64,000 nt of DNA from Zygnema circumcarinatum (taxonomy: Eukaryota > Streptophyta > Zygnematophyceae > Zygnematales > Zygnemataceae), in contig CM074806.1 in the NCBI GenBank assembly GCA_037447605.1, positions 4,244,532-4,308,531 of the forward strand, given 5' to 3'. Both the position numbers and the translations under genes were made by a program. A model generated the notes under the pieces. The model was not told where the DNA came from and ran no database searches. It worked only from the letters and a program-made list of their open reading frames with translations. Every line of letters begins with the position of its first letter. Positions within the stretch are counted from its first letter, which is position 1. Shown piece by piece: positions 1 to 19,512 of the stretch.

Positions 1-120
1 AAGCATAAGGGCAAGGCTAAGCAAGGCTAAGCATACAAGGCTAAGGCTACAAGCAAGGCTGCTGGCTACAAGGCAAGGCTACATACAAGGCTACAAGGCT
101 GGCTACATACATGGCTACAT
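1..120. repeat. degenerate AAGGCTACA-type tandem repeat
   Basis: The first 120 bases are built from variants of the word (ca)aggcta(ca). It is a short-unit degenerate tandem repeat that runs directly into the GA tract. No coding sense was seen. Confidence 0.7.
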
Positions 121-122
121 AC

Positions 123-877
<755 letters not shown>

Positions 878-1039
878 GGAGAGAGAGAAGGGAGGGTTAG
901 AGAAAGTTACTAGAACTAAGATCTACGGTTTAGGTTTGTGAGTTTGGAAGTTCTGTTAGGTTTAAACGGTTTCGTTTATTTTATTTTTACTTTTTGCATG
1001 GAAGATTTGAAAGCCTGTGCAGGCTGAGAATTTCTCTAC

Positions 1040-3939
<2,900 letters not shown>

Positions 3940-3949
3940 GCTCTCGCTC

Positions 3950-4257
3950 TCCCGCTCGAGAGGGAGAGGGAGAAAGAGGGAGAGAGCGGGAGAGAGGGAG
4001 AGAGGAAGAGGGAAGGGGCGAGAGAAAGGGAGAGAGGAAGAGAGGGAGGGGGGGAGAGGGAGAAAGGGAGAGAGGAAGAGAGGGAGGGGGGGAGAGAGAG
4101 AAAGGGAGAGCAGGAGCGAGGGAGAGAGGGAGGGGGGGAGAGGGAGAGAGGGAGAGGGGAAGAGAGGGAGAGGGGGAGGGAGAAGGGAGGGAGAAGGGAG
4201 GGAGAGGCCGGAGAAAGAGAAGGCGCGGAATTAGGGTTAGGGTTAGGGTTAGGGTTA
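3950..4257. repeat. purine-rich block ending in short TTAGGG array
   Basis: GGGAGA-type purine-rich DNA (3950-4210) lies immediately 5' of the SF3B4 start codon, so the gene's sense strand is pyrimidine-rich. It is followed at about 4229-4257 by four to five copies of TTAGGG. This unit is six bases long, unlike the TTTAGGG-like words elsewhere in the window. Confidence 0.75.
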
Positions 4258-4454
4258 GAGTTAGAGCTGGAGTCAAGCGCACAGGTCGCAGGGTCGAATC
4301 TCACTCTTTGCACTTCGCCGTGAAAAAAAAAAAAAAATTGCCTTCAACTTCATTCAAGCATTACTGACGTGGCTGAATCTTGATGACGTCACTTAACAAG
4401 TACGGACGGTTGAAATCGAGCAGTTTGAAGCGAGCTGATAAGGAAAAAAAATAA

Positions 4455-5392
4455 GGGTAGTGATATTTCCACCCCTTTTTTGGATCCAAACACCCCTTCC
4501 CGGCCGGGCAGATTTCAAAATGGATTAAAAACGGAAAATGCTTTTTTCACACCTTTTGGAATCGATACCACCCTCCATCGGCAGATTTTATTTCTGCGAA
4601 ACAAGGAAAATGATAACCCGTCACATTTGAATATCCCGCCTACCTGAATTTTTATTCACGCGTGCGGTCAATCGCAGCCGTCGATTCCCTCGCAGATCGC
4701 AACACAGCAGATCATTTGATTCGGCAGCCGGGCTCGGTCACAGCGCATGGCACGTGTCCACGTATCCCGCCAAAGTCCACTCAAATGTTTGTCGGTACAC
4801 ATTTCGTACGGTCGCAACTTGAGGAACCCAAGTTTTCGTACATTGAGATCTTAGACCAATCAAAAAGTTCCACGTCAAAAATGTAACACGTGGCAGATGA
4901 TGATTGGCTGGGAGCTAACAATGACGAGATCTCGGGCCGAGGGACAAGCGCACTCGCACGTGCGATTTGGCTTTGACGGGACTCGTGGGCGCTTTCCATT
5001 CGCTAAGATCGAGCCGGCTGCAGATCGAACGGTGATCTGCAGTGGTGTGATCTGCGAGGGAATCGACAGCTGCGATTGACACACACGTGTGAAGGACGGA
5101 CACCCGCGAACGATCTCGTGGCGGACGGATCTTCCGCTCTGAGCGAATTCGGGCAAGCAGACATTTCTTTCCCTCAAAAAAAAATTCAGGGAGGTGGGAT
5201 ACAGTATTCAAAATGCGGTGACGGGGTATCATTTTCCTTGGTTAGCAAAAATAAAATCAGCCGACGGAAGAAGGTGGGTATCGATTCCAAAAAGGTGTGT
5301 AAGAAGCATTTTCTGTTTTTAATCCCTTTTGAAATCTGCCCGGCCGGGAAGGGGTGTTTGGATCCAAAAAAGGGGTGGAAATAACACTACCC
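4455..5392. mobile_element. non-autonomous foldback DNA element (hAT-like MITE)
   Basis: The outer ~120 bases at the two ends are near-identical inverted repeats, both reading GGGTAGTG(A/T)TATTTCCACC inward with only scattered mismatches. The inverted similarity then continues inward with gaps, to about 4750 on the left and 4990 on the right, so most of the element can fold back on itself. It is flanked by the exact 8-bp direct repeat AAAAATAA (4447-4454 and 5393-5400), a target-site duplication of the length typical for hAT elements. No transposase is encoded, so it depends on a partner in trans. Superfamily assignment rests only on the duplication length. Confidence 0.88.
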
Positions 5393-5893
5393 AAAAATAA
5401 AACTTGCTTCGGAGTTGGAAACTTTCCGCCTCGGTTTGCAACTTGGGAGCTTCAACCAGTTGAACCAGGTTGAACCATAGAAACAATTATTAAACCGTAC
5501 GCCACCCCATAAAATAAAACTGGAATAAAATTGTACATAAATCGCAGAAGCTGACCATCGCCATCCGATCGCCTATGGCAGAAAATTCAGCCGTCCGATT
5601 CAGTTTTTTCCGATTTATTATTTAATTTATCATCCATCCCAAAACTCAACTTTTCGAGATTTTTGTCAACCATAGATACCTCCCGTTTGAGCGGAACCGG
5701 TAGACCGTCAACGGAACGGCCCCCGCGCACATGGAGCGCCCTGAACGCTGACAGGACCCCTCCGGCGCCTTTCCCCGCCGGGCGGTTCCACGTCTCCCCC
5801 GCGCGAGGGAGAATTGAGGGTTGAAGGGTTTAAGGGTTTTAGGGTTCTTCCGGGTGCAAGGATTCAGTGCCCGAGCATTTGACGGTGGACGGC
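5393..5893. other. spacer upstream of arogenate dehydrogenase
   Basis: About 500 bases with no gene. The first ~90 bases (acttgcttcggagttggaaa-like) resemble the right end of the element at 37306-38209, and DNA just left of the MITE (4341-4440) resembles that element's left end. The MITE may therefore sit inside an older copy of that family. The last stretch holds AGGGTTTAAGGGTTTTAGGG-like words just before the start codon. Confidence 0.45.
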
Positions 5894-8675
5894 ATGGCCG
5901 CGGCCCATGCGGCGGCATGGCCATGGCCGTGGGCCCATGCGGATGCGTATGCATGCCATGCCGCGCATGTGCCCCGGGCCATGCATGTGTGCGCGCTGAT
6001 GGGTGGGGATAGCCATGGCCATGCCATGGCCATGCATGGCCGGGGCATGACCATGGGGAGGGAGCTGCGGAGGAGGGCGGAGGAGGGCGCGCGGGGGAGA
6101 GGGAAGGGGAGGGGGCGGAGGGGGCTGCTCCTTGTGCGCGCATTGGATGCCGCCATGCCCTTCGACTATGAGGCTATTCAGGTATGGGAATTAGGGTTTG
6201 CAGGGGTGGGGCGTGTGGAAAGGGTATGACGTGACGTGACGTGACATGATGTTGTTTAGTTTAATCTTGCTCATTCTAATGTTGTTTAGGGTGAATGTAC
6301 CTCACGTTGTTGGTGTTGGGGGGAAGAGGGTCGGAGGTCCATGCTTGGGACTTTACAATGTAGCCTTGGCTTTGAAAGAATCCAGCATCCTTACATCTTT
6401 ACTCTCAACATGAAAATATATCCTTAGAAATGACCAGTTGTTCAAAGAGTCACAATAGTCTGCTTTCTTTTTCATTGCGATGCCTTCTTTAATTTGGGAC
6501 GCTTTTCAAAGCATATTTTCTTGCCCCCAATTTTTTCCTTCTCCCTCCCTCGTCCCCTCTACCCTTCCCACTCACTCCGCCTCTCCCTCGCTCCCCACTC
6601 CCGCCAATCGACCCTTTAAGTGACCCTTTTCGTGGTATTTCTGGGGGTATAGAAACGTCAGCTTGAGACCCTGAACCGCTTAAAGATCGGCATTGTCGGC
6701 TTCGGAAATTTTGGGCAGTTCATCGCTCAAAGAATTATTCGACAGAACCACTCAGTCATCGCTCTCTCGCGAGGTGACTACCGCAAGGTGGCGACGGAAA
6801 TGGGGGTTACTTTCTTCAGGTGAGAATTCAAACTCTTCTACGTCGCGATTTGTTTAGGAAACACCTTCTTAATCCTGGCATTTTCACTGTGAGGAAAGGG
6901 ACAAAGTTCTGATGGAAGCATCATTTCGCATGGGCCGGGGTGGTGGGGCTCTTTTTCTTTTTTTTTCTTTTTATTGGGTTGGGTGGGGGGGGGGAATGGT
7001 GGGAGGGAGGGAGGCTGCTGGCAGAGATGCAGACGATTTTTGTGAAGAACATCCCGAAGTTGTGATTGTCGCCACATCTATTCTCTCCACTGCAAAAGTT
7101 CTGAAATCCCTCCCTCTGCAACGCTTGAAGCGGAGCACCCTCTTCGTCGATGTGCTGTCCGTGAAAGAGTTCCCAAAAAATCTCTTCCTGCAGGTGCATA
7201 TGCGCTGCACTTAATGTAGCCAATGAAGCCTATTTTCGTAAGTTCTAAGGGTTATCTGAAACTGAAATGTAGAACCTGCGACCATTAACTTTACCGGAAT
7301 CGATTGTGGGAGGGGCGGTTTGTTGAAGCAGGAACTGCCCTTCAACTTCGATGTGCTGTGCACCCATCCCATGTTCGGTCCTGAGAGTGGTAAAGGCTCC
7401 TGGCAAGGCCTTCCCTTTGTTTACGACAAAGTTCGGATCAGTGACGTGACGCAAAGCCAACAGAGATGCAGTCGATTTCTACAAATATTCGAGAAAGAGG
7501 TGAGCAATGAATGCCATTTTGGGGACCAATTTTTTCTATGTAGGTTTCTATGAGTACAGAAGTAAGGTGGAGGATGCGTATTTTTAGGGTTTGAGTGGTG
7601 CTGGAGGTGCATGCAGGGTTGCCGCATGGTGGAAATGTCCTGTGAGGAGCATGATAAGCATGCAGCAGGCAGCCAATTTGTGACGCATACAGTGGGCAGG
7701 TGAGAATTACTCTTGGTTCAAAGGAATCCAATGTTCCATGTTCTGTTTATTGTGTTGCTGTTGATATCACCTTCACTGTTCTGTGTTGTCCGATGTTCGT
7801 TTTGTTGCTGTTTTTGTTTTTTTAACGCTATGTCATGTTCCATGTAGCTGTGTTGTTTTACGTGAACGCCTCAATATGTTAGTTTACAGTTGGCAGTTTC
7901 AGTTACTGATTATGTGCGGCTGTTCCATGGCTTGGCAGAGTTCTTGGAAACTTGCAGTTGGAATCAACTCCCATCAACACGAAAGGATACGAAACTCTCC
8001 TGCAGCTTGTGAGGGGCGTCAACCATAATCTTGCTTCTGATTTGACATCTAGAGCAGGGCTGAGAAGCAAATGGTTCAAAACCCAACCGATTCTTTTTCT
8101 TACAAACAAATATATTTCTTTTCTTTCGTTTTGGAGCCCCACATCGTCTCCCCTTTGCCTCTAATTCGCTCTCTCCCTCTCTCTCTTTGGGCAGGTGGAG
8201 AACACTACGGGAGATAGCTTTGACCTCTACTACGGACTCTTCATGTATAACGTGAACGCTACTGAACAGGTTCCTGCTCTGACCTTACCGCCCGTTCTCG
8301 GTTTCTAGTCGACATTTTTTTGAACGGATTTTGCGAAACTGAAGACATGGACATGGGGCTCTTGTGGGGTGTGGGGGGGTGCAGCTGAACAACTTGGAGC
8401 GAGCCTTTGATGAAGTGAAGAAGCAGCTCTTCGGGCAGCTGCATGATGTGTTAAGGGCGCAGCTTTTTGACACGGAGGGGCGACACGTGTCGAAGCCGGA
8501 GGCTCCGGCGGGGCTTCTAGCGCCTCCCACTGAGAATGGGAGCGTTTGGGGAGGAGAGAGGGGAGGGAGAGAGAGGGAGGGAGGAGCGACGGAGGTGGTG
8601 AGCCATGGGAGTGGCGAAAGAAGCCCACATGCGGAGAAGCAGGGCCGTTGGAACAATGAAGTGGGTGGAAATTAG
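5894..8675 (+). CDS. TyrA: arogenate dehydrogenase (plant TyrA type), plastid
   Basis: Oxidatively decarboxylates arogenate to tyrosine with NADP, the last step of tyrosine synthesis in plant plastids. Eight exons join in phase: 5894-6181, 6662-6819, 7025-7193, 7332-7499, 7617-7699, 7939-8008, 8195-8269 and 8385-8675, giving 433 residues. The Rossmann nucleotide-binding loop GFGNFG is at residues 109-114. Conserved blocks follow: VATSILSTAKVL, STLFVDVLSVKEFP, CTHPMFGPESGK, ESTPINTKGYETLL and GDSFDLYYGLFMYN. The exon-1 stretch PFDYEAIQ before the core matches land-plant enzymes. The leader of about 85 residues is rich in Ala, His, Met and Arg and probably serves as a transit peptide, though its composition is odd. 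The start is the first in-frame ATG (5894). The last 60 residues are low-complexity and unconserved. A prephenate-specific variant cannot be excluded. Confidence 0.93.
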
Positions 8676-8756
8676 GGCACGGTGTTGGCTCGGGCATTCA
8701 TTCTGATGATGAATAATGATGATGGAAGGGTTCATATAAGATGGCGCGTGTGAGGA

Positions 8757-9400
8757 TTCTTGTCCCTCCCTTCCTTTCGTCACCTCCCTCTTTCTCCCTT
8801 TCGTCACCTCCCACTTTCTCCCTTTCGTCACCTCCCTCTTTCTCCCTTTCGTCACCTCCCTCTTTCTCCCTTTCGTCACCTCCCTCTTTCTCCCTTTCGT
8901 CACCTCCCTCTCCCTCCCTTTCGTCACCTCCCTCTTTCTCCCTTTCTCTGCCCCACTCACCTCCCTCTCCCTCACCTCCCTCTTTCTCCCTTTCTCTCAC
9001 CTCCCTCTCCCTCCCTTTCGTCACCTCCCTCTCCCTCCCTTTCGTCACCTCCCTCTCCCTCCCTTTCGTCACCTCCCTCTCCCTCCCTTTCGTCACCTCC
9101 CTTTCGTCACCTCCCTCACCTCCCTTTTCACCTCCTCTCCCTCCCTTTCGTCACCTCCCTCCCTCCCTTTCGTCACCTCCCTCTCTCCCTCCGTTTCGTC
9201 ACCTCCCCTCTCCCTCCCTTTCGTCTCCCTCTCCCTTTCGTCACCTCCCTCTCCCTCCCTTTCGTCACCTCCCTCTCCCTCCCTTTCGTCACCTCCCTCT
9301 CCCTCCCTTTCGTCACCTCCCTCTCCCTCCCTTTCGTCACCTCCCTCTCCCTCCCTTTCGTCACCTCCCTCTCCCTTCCTGTCCTCACCTCCCTCTCCCG
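8757..9400. repeat. 24-bp minisatellite, CCCTTTCGTCACCTCCCTCTCC type
   Basis: About 25 imperfect copies of a ~24-bp unit containing TTTCGTCACCTCCCTC, with some units shortened to 17-20 bases. It begins about 80 bases past the stop codon of the arogenate dehydrogenase gene, so it may lie in the 3' untranslated region or just beyond. Open frames across it are a by-product of the repeat. Confidence 0.93.
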
Positions 9401-10753
9401 CTACTTCTCCACAACAATATCTGAGAGACTGATATTGCCTCTCAGACAGTGTAACGTAAACTCTCGAACAGTGAAGAGTAGATTGAACATTAAATATACC
9501 CAAAAGCCAAACCAAGTACCCAAAAAATCCCAATTTTCAACTCTCGCCCTTGCCAGGCATACCCCAGCCCCGCATCGGCAGGGAAGCCTCGAGGTTTGAT
9601 CGGCGGCACATGCCCACGTTAGCAGTTGCGTTTCAAGCTAAACTGCGTCCGAACGCGCAGCAATTTCCGCACATGTGACCGCCGGCAACTCCGCAAGTCC
9701 GTTCCAACGGGCCGATGCCTGGACGCGATTTTGGCGCCAAAGTACGAAAATGTGTACGGGACGTCTATGTACGGACACAGTCGCTTGACATGACGATCCG
9801 TACGAAACAATGTTGTGACAGTAGCGTTGGTATGGTGTGTATGTTAGTCATTGTACGAATTGTGTACGAAACTGTACGGTAATGTACGAATGTCCCCCTC
9901 ACCCCCAATTGCTCTCACTCTCGGCGCCATGGCTGCGGGAAGGAAGGAGAGAGTGCGGCTTTGCGTTGAAAGGGAAAGGTAAGGTAAGCCTCTCGCACGG
10001 CTCTCAGGGAGGCAGGGAGAGGGGGAGAGAGGGAGGTAGGGAGACAGAGAAGGATGGAAGGAGAGGGAGGGGGGAGGCGAGGGGGGGGAAGGGAGGAGAG
10101 GAGAGAGGGAGAGGTGAATTAGGGTGGGAGAGAGAGTGAGCTGCTGAGTGTGGGGTTTGAGAGAGAGATATATATATATGGAAAGGATTCGGGGGAGAAG
10201 TGTGAAGCGGTGAAGGATCGGAATGTGGAGAGGGGAGAGGAGGGAGATAGAGAGGGGCGATAAGTAACGGAGAGAGCGGGAGGAAAGAGAGAGAGATATA
10301 TAGAACAGGCATGTCTCTCTTACGAAACGTTAATTCGTGCTCATAAAACCGACCCATTTCTTATTTTAAAGTTGAATAGCTACATCCTCAGCAGCCATTC
10401 ACTTTATTTTTACGCGGAGACCAGACGTTCAAGAGAGAGAGGGAGAGAAAGAGAGTGAGCGAGAGAGAGAGGGGGAGGAGTGGGAGGAATGTTACATCAA
10501 GCATTGACTGTCGCAACTGCATTGCAGGCTTGGAGATTCACACAAGAAGAGGCCACCGGGTCATATGAAATCATGAATCGAGAAATTTCCTTGGCAGGGT
10601 CAAATGTGCGGACTTGAAACATACATAAGCCTCGGAAATACCCTTCAAAGAAAGACTTCCGAATAAATTGGATGGTGGAAATCCTGCTTCAAGGGGAGGA
10701 AACGGAGGGTTTACCCTCAGACTCAGCTTCATGAGATTCGCCAAATTTTTCAA
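9401..10753. other. spacer with GTAC cluster and GA-rich DNA
   Basis: No gene was recognised. A GTAC-rich block lies at 9735-9895. From about 9995 to 10300 and again at 10430-10480 the DNA is GGGAGA-rich with a short (TA)n at 10168. The last 250 bases before the GT61 fusion start are ordinary mixed sequence. Confidence 0.5.
9735..9895. promoter_or_regulatory. GTACG cluster upstream of the GT61 fusion gene
   Basis: Eight GTAC words in about 155 bases, most as TGTACGAA or TGTACGG, against less than one expected by chance. GTAC is the core bound by plant SBP-box factors, including the copper regulators CRR1/SPL7. A regulatory role here is inference. It lies 0.9-1.0 kb upstream of the 10754 start. 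Confidence 0.4.
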
Positions 10754-16156
<5,403 letters not shown>

Positions 16157-17942
16157 CCGCATGCATGGCATGGCATGGCATGGTGCACAATGCGGCTAGG
16201 AGGGGAGCGGAGATCTCGTAGATGTGAATGCGACGCATGAAATTTTGTTCAAGTTTTTGCTGGCGTTGTTTGGTCTCCACTAGAAGGGAAGTGGAACTGA
16301 TATGTAGATATTCCTTTGAAACGCAGAGTTGGGTTGTGCCGGATTACGATGGGCATGGGCATGGGCATGGGCATGTTGTCGGGGGAGCATGGATGTGGTG
16401 TGAGAACGAGTTGGGACTGACTGTAGTCACTCGCTGCTACGCTGGTCATTGTCAAAAGTGACTAACCAAGCCATGACTAACTTACGCCACCGACGAGTGA
16501 CTGCCAGCTCATCGACAGTCTGGCACGCTGGCGTCAGGCCACACGACAGTTAAAGGTGTGCGCGTAGCCGAGGAGTCCTACTGCTGAGCTGGTATCCATG
16601 CTGTACGGTAGGGCTCCAGCTGTACGGCGCGCACATGGCCACCGGGCGGCTGCTGTTCGCGCTCGGCCCTTTTCGATGGCGACAAGCCGTTGTGTGCACT
16701 TGCCAACTATAAACGTGGCCCAATCCCCACAAAGTAATACACGTGTGAAAGCTGGCTGGCGTTTTTCCGATGACATGTTCCCTTGTGCGGATCTTTCCGG
16801 CTGCTGCTCATTGGCCCCTCAGATTTACCAACACCTTTCTGGATATGCCTTTTGTCGTCACGTGGGCCCGTCACTGCGCGGCCGAAAGGATCGGGCGAAT
16901 CTCCGTCATCGTCCGCTGTGGACCGGATCTTTGACTGACGGTCGAGTGTACAAAATCGAATCTGCAGCAACTGTCAGCCAATGACTGCTTGCCAGCAACA
17001 AAGCTGTTGTATCAAATCCCCATCAAAGATACGAAAGATACGCAAGCGGTCGATCCTGACCGTATATTTTCGTCGTTTCGCGCCTGCTTGCGCCAATGCG
17101 CGCGCCTCTGTCCCCCCTTGCGCCGCCTCCGCGGCCGTTTCTTTCTCCAGGTCGCACCCACCGACACAAGATTCAGTCTGGATACGCTCCCCTTGTCCGT
17201 ACGCACGGTAAAGTCCCAGTCCGGGGAGACCTATAAACTACACGCCAAAATGCCAACTGTAATCAATTTGTCTTATTAAAAACAGTTGTCTTTTGTACAA
17301 ATTTTGAACTGGCCATTGCCGGATTCGTACGCTATGCGACAAAATTTCTGCACCCATTCGACTCGGCGCGAGAAAATTTAATTTGTCGTTTCTTTCGTAC
17401 TTACACTCCTGGTTTTCGGCGGGGCCTCCTGCTAGGCAGATCATACGGCACCTGTACGAACATCTATAAGCACATGAGAACTGCATTACAAGTCTGTACG
17501 AACCAATAATAGAACGCGACGCCAACAGCTAAGACGGAAGTTTCAGTATGCAGCCGACAGATCGTCTCAGTCCAAAACGACATATCTTTAGATCTGGCAA
17601 TCTCTCTATTTTGTCCTTCTCCTTCGTTGTTTGTACCGTAAGCCTTCCTACCGGATCCTCTCAGATCCTGTTCGTACATCCAGTCAGCCCTCGCCAGCTG
17701 CCTTCCGGCGCCTTCGTCAGAATCCAGCGCGCCGGCCGCATCCAGCGAGCTGCCACCTGGTGCCGCCGCGCTGAGCTGGCACGTACGAACGGGCGCCCGC
17801 CGACATCCAGACGCGCGCCAGCTCCCTCGCCGGCCCGGGGTCCCCATGGCCTTCCCTCCCTCCCTCCCTCTCTCTCCCGCCCTCCCTCTCACTCTCCCTC
17901 TCCTCTCCCTCCCTCACCCCCCCTCCCTGTCTCCTCCCTTGC
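16157..17942. other. 1.8-kb spacer with scattered GTAC words
   Basis: No gene was recognised. It has a GGCATGGCATG-type repeat at 16161, GGGCATGGGCATG at 16350-16376, and GTAC(G) words scattered from 16603 to 17785 (for example 17197, 17324, 17396, 17453, 17496 and 17780). Pyrimidine-rich DNA at 17855-17938 lies directly before the next start codon. Confidence 0.45.
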
Positions 17943-19319
17943 ATGGCGGGCGCGTTCCCGGAGCTGTGCGCGAGTCCAAAGGGGAGGGCGTGGCTCACCA
18001 AAATTCCGATCCCTGTCCTCGCCGAAATGTTTTCCTCCCCGAACGGCGCGATGTGGCTGGTCGAAATTTTGCAGGAGGTGGGCCAAGCCCGGGAGACGCA
18101 GCCGCCGCCTGCCCCGAAAACTTTCCCGGCTTGCCCGCCCGTTCAAACTAATTCCGTTCCTGCCCCACTCTGCAGCTCCTTCCTCTTCAGCGACGCCGCC
18201 GGCGGCAGCGGGAGCTTGAACCCCGCTAGAAGGGGCGTCAAAACGGAGGGCTTTGAAAGTGCGGGACCCATCGAGCGCATGGAAATGTCGGAAATTTTCG
18301 ACTCTTTCGGGAGGGTTCAGAGCCGTACAGACATGCTGAAGGGGCTGAGGGAGCTCCTGCAGAGGGCGAAGGAGCTCTGCGAGCCGCCGCCTTTCAAGCC
18401 GTCTGCGCGGGAAGGGGGGGCGGCGGGCGGCAGGAGGCGGGCCTTTGGGGATTCCATGTCGAGGGGCAGTCTAACGGAACGGTCTCGCAACACGGAACAG
18501 GGGAGCCCCACAAAGGGATCTGGAAGCGGAAGCTTCCACGAAGGGGGGGAGCGCCTCGCTGCCCAGAAGCTGGCTATTGAGGGCAGGAGTTTGGGAGCTT
18601 TGGGGGCGGGTTCAGAGCTGAAGAGGAGGCGGCAGGAGGGTGAAGAGAAGAGGGTGGGGGATGATGTTCTTAACAAAAAGGTTCGCATGTTGGAGGGGAA
18701 TCAGGCGGCGGGCGGGAGTCCCTCCTATGTGGGCCGGAAGAGTCATAGTTTAAGGGAGGCGATCTGTTGGGGAGTGAATGGGAATGCGATGAGTGTGGTG
18801 AAGTCGGAGGAGGAGTCAGGAGGTAGCAATTGTGAGACCGAAAACTCGGAAGATGAGGAAAGTGTGATTAACATCAGCAGCATTGATCGTACTAATAATA
18901 ATAATAATACGAATAGCTACATTGCTAATAATGCTTCTAATACGAATACGAATGCGGCGATCGAATTAGGAGATAGTCTGTTCAAGAGATCGGCGGCCGG
19001 GAAGCAGACAGCGGACCCCAAGTGGGCTTTGGAGAGAGGCAGCTCCTTCACCTCGCAGTGGAAATACGGCGACGAGTCCGGCGGCTCCATGCGCGACAAT
19101 CCTCCTCCTCCCAAGGAGGCCGGAACAAGAGGGGAATATTTCCGAGTGAATTCGGGAATCGCTGTGTCTGACGTCACGGTGCTGGAGGGGCTCCGGCGCG
19201 GAGAGGAGGGAGGGAAGAGGGAGGCGGAGGGGAAGGGGAAGGCGAGGGAGAGGGAGGAGGAGCCCGCCGGGAGGGGCCGGCAGGCAATGCCGCCCATCGA
19301 TCTTGAACTTTGTTTATAG
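17943..19319 (+). CDS. unrecognised 458-residue protein ending in an LxLxL motif
   Basis: A single open frame of 458 codons with no intron needed; the ATG follows a pyrimidine-rich leader. I do not recognise the family. The N-terminus holds two similar ~21-residue units, each with a serine-proline-glycine turn and WL: CASPKGRAWLTKI and FSSPNGAMWLVEI. Residues ~100-140 look helical and amphipathic (EIFDSFGRVQSRTDMLKGL). The middle is low-complexity, with an Asn/Thr-rich run at ~318-340. The protein ends DLELCL, which fits the plant EAR repressor pattern LxLxL. A nuclear regulatory role is possible but unproven. Codon content is high-GC like the neighbouring genes, and no stop interrupts it, which argues it is real. 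Confidence 0.65.
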   Translation: MAGAFPELCASPKGRAWLTKIPIPVLAEMFSSPNGAMWLVEILQEVGQARETQPPPAPKTFPACPPVQTNSVPAPLCSSFLFSDAAGGSGSLNPARRGVKTEGFESAGPIERMEMSEIFDSFGRVQSRTDMLKGLRELLQRAKELCEPPPFKPSAREGGAAGGRRRAFGDSMSRGSLTERSRNTEQGSPTKGSGSGSFHEGGERLAAQKLAIEGRSLGALGAGSELKRRRQEGEEKRVGDDVLNKKVRMLEGNQAAGGSPSYVGRKSHSLREAICWGVNGNAMSVVKSEEESGGSNCETENSEDEESVINISSIDRTNNNNNTNSYIANNASNTNTNAAIELGDSLFKRSAAGKQTADPKWALERGSSFTSQWKYGDESGGSMRDNPPPPKEAGTRGEYFRVNSGIAVSDVTVLEGLRRGEEGGKREAEGKGKAREREEEPAGRGRQAMPPIDLELCL

Positions 19320-19324
19320 AGGAT

Positions 19325-19512
19325 CTGGATCGCTTTCTCTCCCCCCACTCCCTCCCTCTCTTTTTCTCCCTCTCACTCTTTCTCCCTCTCTCTCCCTCGC
19401 TCCCGCTCCCCCCCCCCTCTCCCTCGCTCCCGCTCCCCCCCCCCTCTCCCTCCCTCCCTCTCTCTCCCCCTCTCTCTCTCGCCCCCTCCATTTCTCTCTC
19501 TCTCTCACTCGC
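19325..19512. repeat. CT/CCCT-rich tract 3' of the 17943 gene
   Basis: Pyrimidine-rich DNA beginning a few bases after the stop codon, with a duplicated CTCCCTCGCTCCCGCTCCCC unit. It probably belongs to the 3' untranslated region or just beyond. Confidence 0.8.

Noticed and set aside
4229-4257. Chromosome end (telomere)
   Set aside because: Only four to five TTAGGG units inside continuous gene-bearing sequence.
4262-4336. tRNA-derived SINE (GGGTCGAATC followed by poly-A)
   Set aside because: A single B-box-like word and 15 A's. No A box or clear element boundary was seen.
8757-9400. CRISPR-like regular array
   Set aside because: Units are contiguous with no unique spacers and the DNA is eukaryotic. 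It is a minisatellite.
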